This document shows positions 5,799 to 8,472 of a DNA stretch of 8,472 bases, one piece after another. The position numbers and the translations under genes are program-made. The notes below the pieces were generated by a model, which searched no databases, was not told the origin of the DNA, and saw only the letters and a program-made list of their open reading frames with translations. Source of the DNA: Bacteroidales bacterium (GTDB taxonomy: Bacteria; Bacteroidota; Bacteroidia; Bacteroidales; WCHB1-69); contig JAISDH010000354.1 in NCBI GenBank assembly GCA_031264975.1, positions 1-8,472 of the forward strand, written 5' to 3'. How positions within the stretch are numbered: the stretch's first letter is position 1; each line of letters begins with the position of its first letter.

Positions 5799-6574
5799 CA
5801 AATAGCCTGTTGTTTCTGAATAATCTTTGAAATCAATTGATATATTTCGCTCCAATCGGTACTTTTTATCATTTCTATATGCTTGCTCATAATCCTTGCG
5901 TCATTGCGAACAGCAGGTCCCGTTTGTGCTTCCGTTGGAGATAAATTGTTTACTTTTTCTGCCGTTTCGTTAATCAATGGCAGTATCATTTTAAAATCCA
6001 TATTTCTTTGTTGTAAAATTTGTTGGGCAATGACGTACAAAGCATTTGAAAAATTAGAAGCAAATACTCCGGCAAGATGCAGATATGCCCGTTGTTCCGT
6101 ACTCAACAAATAAATTATGGGAGAAATTACTCCGGCAATCTTCATAAGAAAAGATTCTGTTTGCTCATTGGAGGCTTCCACGCAAAGAGGAACCTTCTCA
6201 AAGGCAATCAATTTATCTTTGCTAAACGATTGAAAAGGATATAAGACGCCATAATTGTCAGACAGTTTTCCCAAAATATCCATTTCCAAAGAACCGGAAG
6301 TATGAACGCAGATGGCTTGGGTTTGAGGAAAATTTGAGATAATTTCCTGATAAGCATCGTCCTTAATGGCAAATATATACAAATCAGATGTTGGAATGGA
6401 TGTAAGCGTATGGGTTGCCTTTGCGTTTACCTGTTCTGCCAATAATGCAGCGTTGGAGATATTCCGACTAAATACACAAGATATTGAATATCCGCAAGCA
6501 AACAGTCTTCTTGCTACATGCCATGCTACATTTCCGGAGCCAATGATTGAGATTGAGATTTCCGACAAAGCCAT
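5798..6574 (-). CDS. Rossmann-like / DUF2520 domain oxidoreductase-like protein
   Basis: This 258-residue protein has two domains. The N-terminal Rossmann-like domain has the dinucleotide-binding loop GSGNVA at 12-17 after a hydrophobic strand (ISIIG), and a conserved HTSGSLEMDIL at 91-101. The C-terminal DUF2520 helical domain carries LYPFQSFSK at 111-119, HLAGVFASNFSN at 166-177 and GPAVRNDARIMSKH at 219-232. The fold recalls pyrroline-5-carboxylate reductase and F420/NADP oxidoreductases, so NAD(P) binding is likely, but I know of no established substrate and give none. It sits between rdgB (1-base gap) and the KdsC-like gene, whose ATG shares a base with this gene's TGA (TGATG). The three are therefore probably transcribed and translated together. 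Pairing of DUF2520 and a KdsC-like HAD gene is common in Bacteroidota as I recall it. Length is normal and there is no sign of damage. Confidence 0.9.
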   Translation of the reverse strand: MALSEISISIIGSGNVAWHVARRLFACGYSISCVFSRNISNAALLAEQVNAKATHTLTSIPTSDLYIFAIKDDAYQEIISNFPQTQAICVHTSGSLEMDILGKLSDNYGVLYPFQSFSKDKLIAFEKVPLCVEASNEQTESFLMKIAGVISPIIYLLSTEQRAYLHLAGVFASNFSNALYVIAQQILQQRNMDFKMILPLINETAEKVNNLSPTEAQTGPAVRNDARIMSKHIEMIKSTDWSEIYQLISKIIQKQQAI

Positions 6575-6575
6575 A

Positions 6576-7157
6576 TCAAACGTTTTGTGCTTTCAAAAAC
6601 CGGCATAACTTTTCCAATGCCCGTCCCCGATGACTGATTGCATTTTTTTCATTTAAATCCATTTCGGCAAAAGAAATATTATAGCCTGATGGCTGAAAAA
6701 TAGGGTCGTAACCAAATCCCTGTTTCCCCTGTTCTTCCCGTAAAATAATTCCGTCAACTCTTCCCTCAAACAAATATTCTTTCCCTTCCATAATCAACGC
6801 AATGACTGTGCGAAAACAAGCCTTACGGTTTGTAAAAGGTTGCATTTCTTCCAATACTTTATTCATATTGTCTTCAAATGAACATTGAGCGCCTGCATAA
6901 CGAGCCGAATACACGCCCGGACGACCATTTAATGCTTCTATTTCCATTCCCGTATCGTCCGAAAAACAATCCCTGTGATATTTTTGATAAATATAATGCG
7001 CTTTTTGAAGAGCATTTCCCACTAAATCCGGTTTATCTTCCGGTATCTCATCGTGGCAACCTATATCTGATAATGATAAGATTGTACATCCTGTTCCCAT
7101 GAGAGCCTTCGCCTCTTCCAATTTATGTTTATTATTACTCGCAAAAACCAATTCCAT
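6576..7157 (-). CDS. rdgB: Non-canonical purine NTP pyrophosphatase, RdgB/HAM1 family
   Basis: This 193-residue protein is a full-length cytosolic RdgB/HAM1 (ITPase) enzyme. The family hydrolyses dITP/ITP and XTP to the monophosphate and pyrophosphate, keeping deaminated purines out of DNA and RNA. Family motifs are in order: FASNNKHK at 5-12 (triphosphate binding); SDDTGMEIEALNGRPGVYSAR at about 66-86, with the acidic pair D67/D68; FGYDPIF at 148-154; and SHRGRAL at 175-181 (base recognition). Length matches the usual 190-200. It is the first gene of a tight unit: its TGA is one base from the ATG of the DUF2520 gene, which suggests translational coupling. Eighty-three bases separate it from the PorV-like gene. 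That gap holds AATCTTTG, one mismatch from the TAnnTTTG element, but with no TTTG box at normal spacing. The start at 7157 is the natural N-terminus for the family. Confidence 0.96.
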   Translation of the reverse strand: MELVFASNNKHKLEEAKALMGTGCTILSLSDIGCHDEIPEDKPDLVGNALQKAHYIYQKYHRDCFSDDTGMEIEALNGRPGVYSARYAGAQCSFEDNMNKVLEEMQPFTNRKACFRTVIALIMEGKEYLFEGRVDGIILREEQGKQGFGYDPIFQPSGYNISFAEMDLNEKNAISHRGRALEKLCRFLKAQNV

Positions 7158-7227
7158 ATTTATAAGTTCAAAGATTCTTTATTAGTGACAAAATAAAATC
7201 AAGTTCAACATTTCAGTCCTTACAGAC

Positions 7228-7262
7228 AAAAAAACGGGCGCTATTGGGAAGACGCTTTTTTT
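7228..7262 (-). terminator. Possible weak terminator at the 3' end of the PorV-like gene
   Basis: A run of seven A (7228-7234) and a run of seven T (7256-7262) flank a small GCG/CGC pairing (7238-7240 with 7253-7255), with a three-base bulge on one side. On the minus strand this gives an A-run, a short stem, a loop containing the stop codon, and a T-run just after the gene. The GC stem is only three pairs, so an intrinsic terminator is possible but poorly supported. Confidence 0.25.
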
Positions 7263-8365
7263 AAACTGTTTAACGCGAGTTTCAAGGAAAAAACATGAGA
7301 ATATAACGCCACAGATACGTCCCCAATATCGCAATACGCATAATCAACAGTAACAATATCTTTAATACAAAAACCAATCCCCAGATTTATTTGACAAGTA
7401 ACAACATTTTTTTCTCCTTTTTCTAAATCAAGTTTCCTTTCCTTTTGAATATTACCTACTCCTGTCCGCAGAAAAACAATATTTTTATACCCAAACTCTA
7501 TTCCCATGTGAGGAGATATGTTCATTGCTTTACTGTTGATTAACTCATTTCGTCTCCCGTCAAAACTCATGTCCAAGTCAATGGTTGTCATAAGAGAAAA
7601 TCCCTTTCCCAAGTCAAAATCTCTTCCGCTTCCTATCAACAAACGAGGCATTGTATATTCCAACCCATTTTGTGGAATTTCATTTCCCGTAAGCTCAAAC
7701 ACTTCTTTCATCTCGTCCGACAAATTGAAATACCACACATTAAAGGTAGAAGTTACATCCTTTAACGTCAATCCAAATTTCCACTTCTTGAGTTGATACT
7801 GTAAACCGGCGTCTAATCCAAATCCCCAAGCTCCTGTAAAATCTCCTATACGACGGTGTATAATTTTAAAATTCCCTCCAAAAGCAAGCCCCTTTACCTG
7901 TTTAAACGTCCTCCCATACGACAGCAAAATACCCCAATCTGCCGCATTGAAATTTGTAATTCGGTCATAATCAACATTACCCTGCTTGTCTATCAACTGA
8001 GTAGTATTAGGAATATTCTCTACTCCAAAACGAATTATCGTAGCCCCAATGGATTGAAGTTCATCTACACGGTATGAAAAAGCGACAAAATCATATTTAG
8101 CAATACTTGCAAAATACTCCGCGTGCATAAGTGATAACTGATACTTTTGTTCCACATTTGCCAAACCCGCAGGATTCCAATACCCCGATGTAACATCAGA
8201 AGTCATAGCAACTTGAGTATTTGCCAAAGCAAGCCCCTTAGCGCCAACACCCAAAGAGAGAAATTCATTACTGTATTTCGACTGTCCCCTCCCTGCAAAA
8301 GGAACAAAAAATACCATACTCAACAAGACAACCGTAAAAAACCATTTACCTTTCATTCTATTCAT
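7241..8365 (-). CDS. PorV/PorQ-family outer-membrane beta-barrel protein (PorV2-like)
   Basis: This 374-residue protein resembles the PorV/PorQ family of FadL-like outer-membrane barrels linked to the type IX secretion system of Bacteroidota. Residues 1-27 look like a signal peptide: basic start (MNRMKGK), a hydrophobic run at about 8-24, then a small-residue site near AGRG|QS. Residues 32-69 hold the family's N-terminal block, with SLGVGAKGLALANT followed by GYWNPAGLA. The rest alternates short amphipathic strands with Gly/Asn/Asp turns, as in a barrel, and ends in a strand-like YSHVFSLKLAL. The length fits PorV (about 390) and PorQ (about 340). PorV carries cargo to the PorU sortase in known systems, but no PorU, C-terminal-domain cargo or other secretion gene is visible here, so the exact role is unproven. 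It may be the paralogue some databases call PorV2. The ATG at 8365 has GGAG four bases upstream. Met4 (8356) is an alternative start. Confidence 0.8.
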   Translation of the reverse strand: MNRMKGKWFFTVVLLSMVFFVPFAGRGQSKYSNEFLSLGVGAKGLALANTQVAMTSDVTSGYWNPAGLANVEQKYQLSLMHAEYFASIAKYDFVAFSYRVDELQSIGATIIRFGVENIPNTTQLIDKQGNVDYDRITNFNAADWGILLSYGRTFKQVKGLAFGGNFKIIHRRIGDFTGAWGFGLDAGLQYQLKKWKFGLTLKDVTSTFNVWYFNLSDEMKEVFELTGNEIPQNGLEYTMPRLLIGSGRDFDLGKGFSLMTTIDLDMSFDGRRNELINSKAMNISPHMGIEFGYKNIVFLRTGVGNIQKERKLDLEKGEKNVVTCQINLGIGFCIKDIVTVDYAYCDIGDVSVALYSHVFSLKLALNSLKKASSQ

Positions 8366-8472
8366 TTAGCTCCAAAAAAACAACATTTACCTCGCTATAA
8401 TAAAAATTCTTTCATACCTCTCCTATAACGACAGATACTTAAAAACATTATACCATCGCCCTTAATTTTTTA

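Noticed and set aside
5799..5855. Upstream ATG at 5855 for the KdsC-like gene
   Set aside because: It would add 19 residues overlapping the DUF2520 gene and missing in the family. The ATG at 5798 gives the TGATG overlap and the normal length.
7160..7205. Promoter in front of rdgB
   Set aside because: AATCTTTG differs from TAnnTTTG at the first base, and the nearest TTTG is only 12 bases upstream. This is too weak to annotate.

Overview
The window looks like a chromosomal segment from an AT-rich member of the Bacteroidota, probably Bacteroidales or a close relative. Three things point there. There is a PorV/PorQ-family outer-membrane protein of the kind tied to type IX secretion. A perfect Bacteroidota -7 promoter element (TATCTTTG) lies just upstream of rsfS. 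Upstream regions are AT-rich with few clear Shine-Dalgarno sequences. The gene set rsfS-ftsH-cdsA-psd and the DUF2520/KdsC-like pair are also familiar neighbours in this phylum (from memory, not searched). No species is claimed.

Layout, right to left because all eight confident genes are on the minus strand: (1) 7241-8365, a PorV/PorQ-family outer-membrane barrel, after a 107-base leader; (2) 5277-7157, a tight three-gene unit of rdgB, a Rossmann/DUF2520 protein and a KdsC-like HAD phosphatase, joined by a 1-base gap and a 1-base TGATG overlap; (3) 4964-5276, an intergenic stretch of about 310 bases with two perfect -7 promoter matches and a doubtful 40-codon ORF; (4) 924-4963, rsfS, ftsH, cdsA and psd, with gaps of 56, 3 and 17 bases; (5) 1-923, a gene-free tract that is largely a patchwork of short repeat families and reaches to within about 15 bases of the psd stop codon.

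The genes are mostly housekeeping: ribosome dormancy (RsfS), membrane protein quality control (FtsH), phospholipid synthesis (CdsA, Psd), nucleotide-pool sanitation (RdgB), and possibly Kdo/LPS-related phosphatase activity and type IX secretion. Most of them act at or in the cell envelope.

I found no convincing undescribed multi-gene system. The most unusual part is the repeat mosaic. Two copies of a composite element share the same order: long hairpin, fixed core, 14-base tandem repeats, 8-base tandem repeats. Between them lie a set of GTCCC/GGGAC hairpins and a 9-base tandem repeat. It looks like dispersed non-autonomous repeat DNA, not coding sequence.
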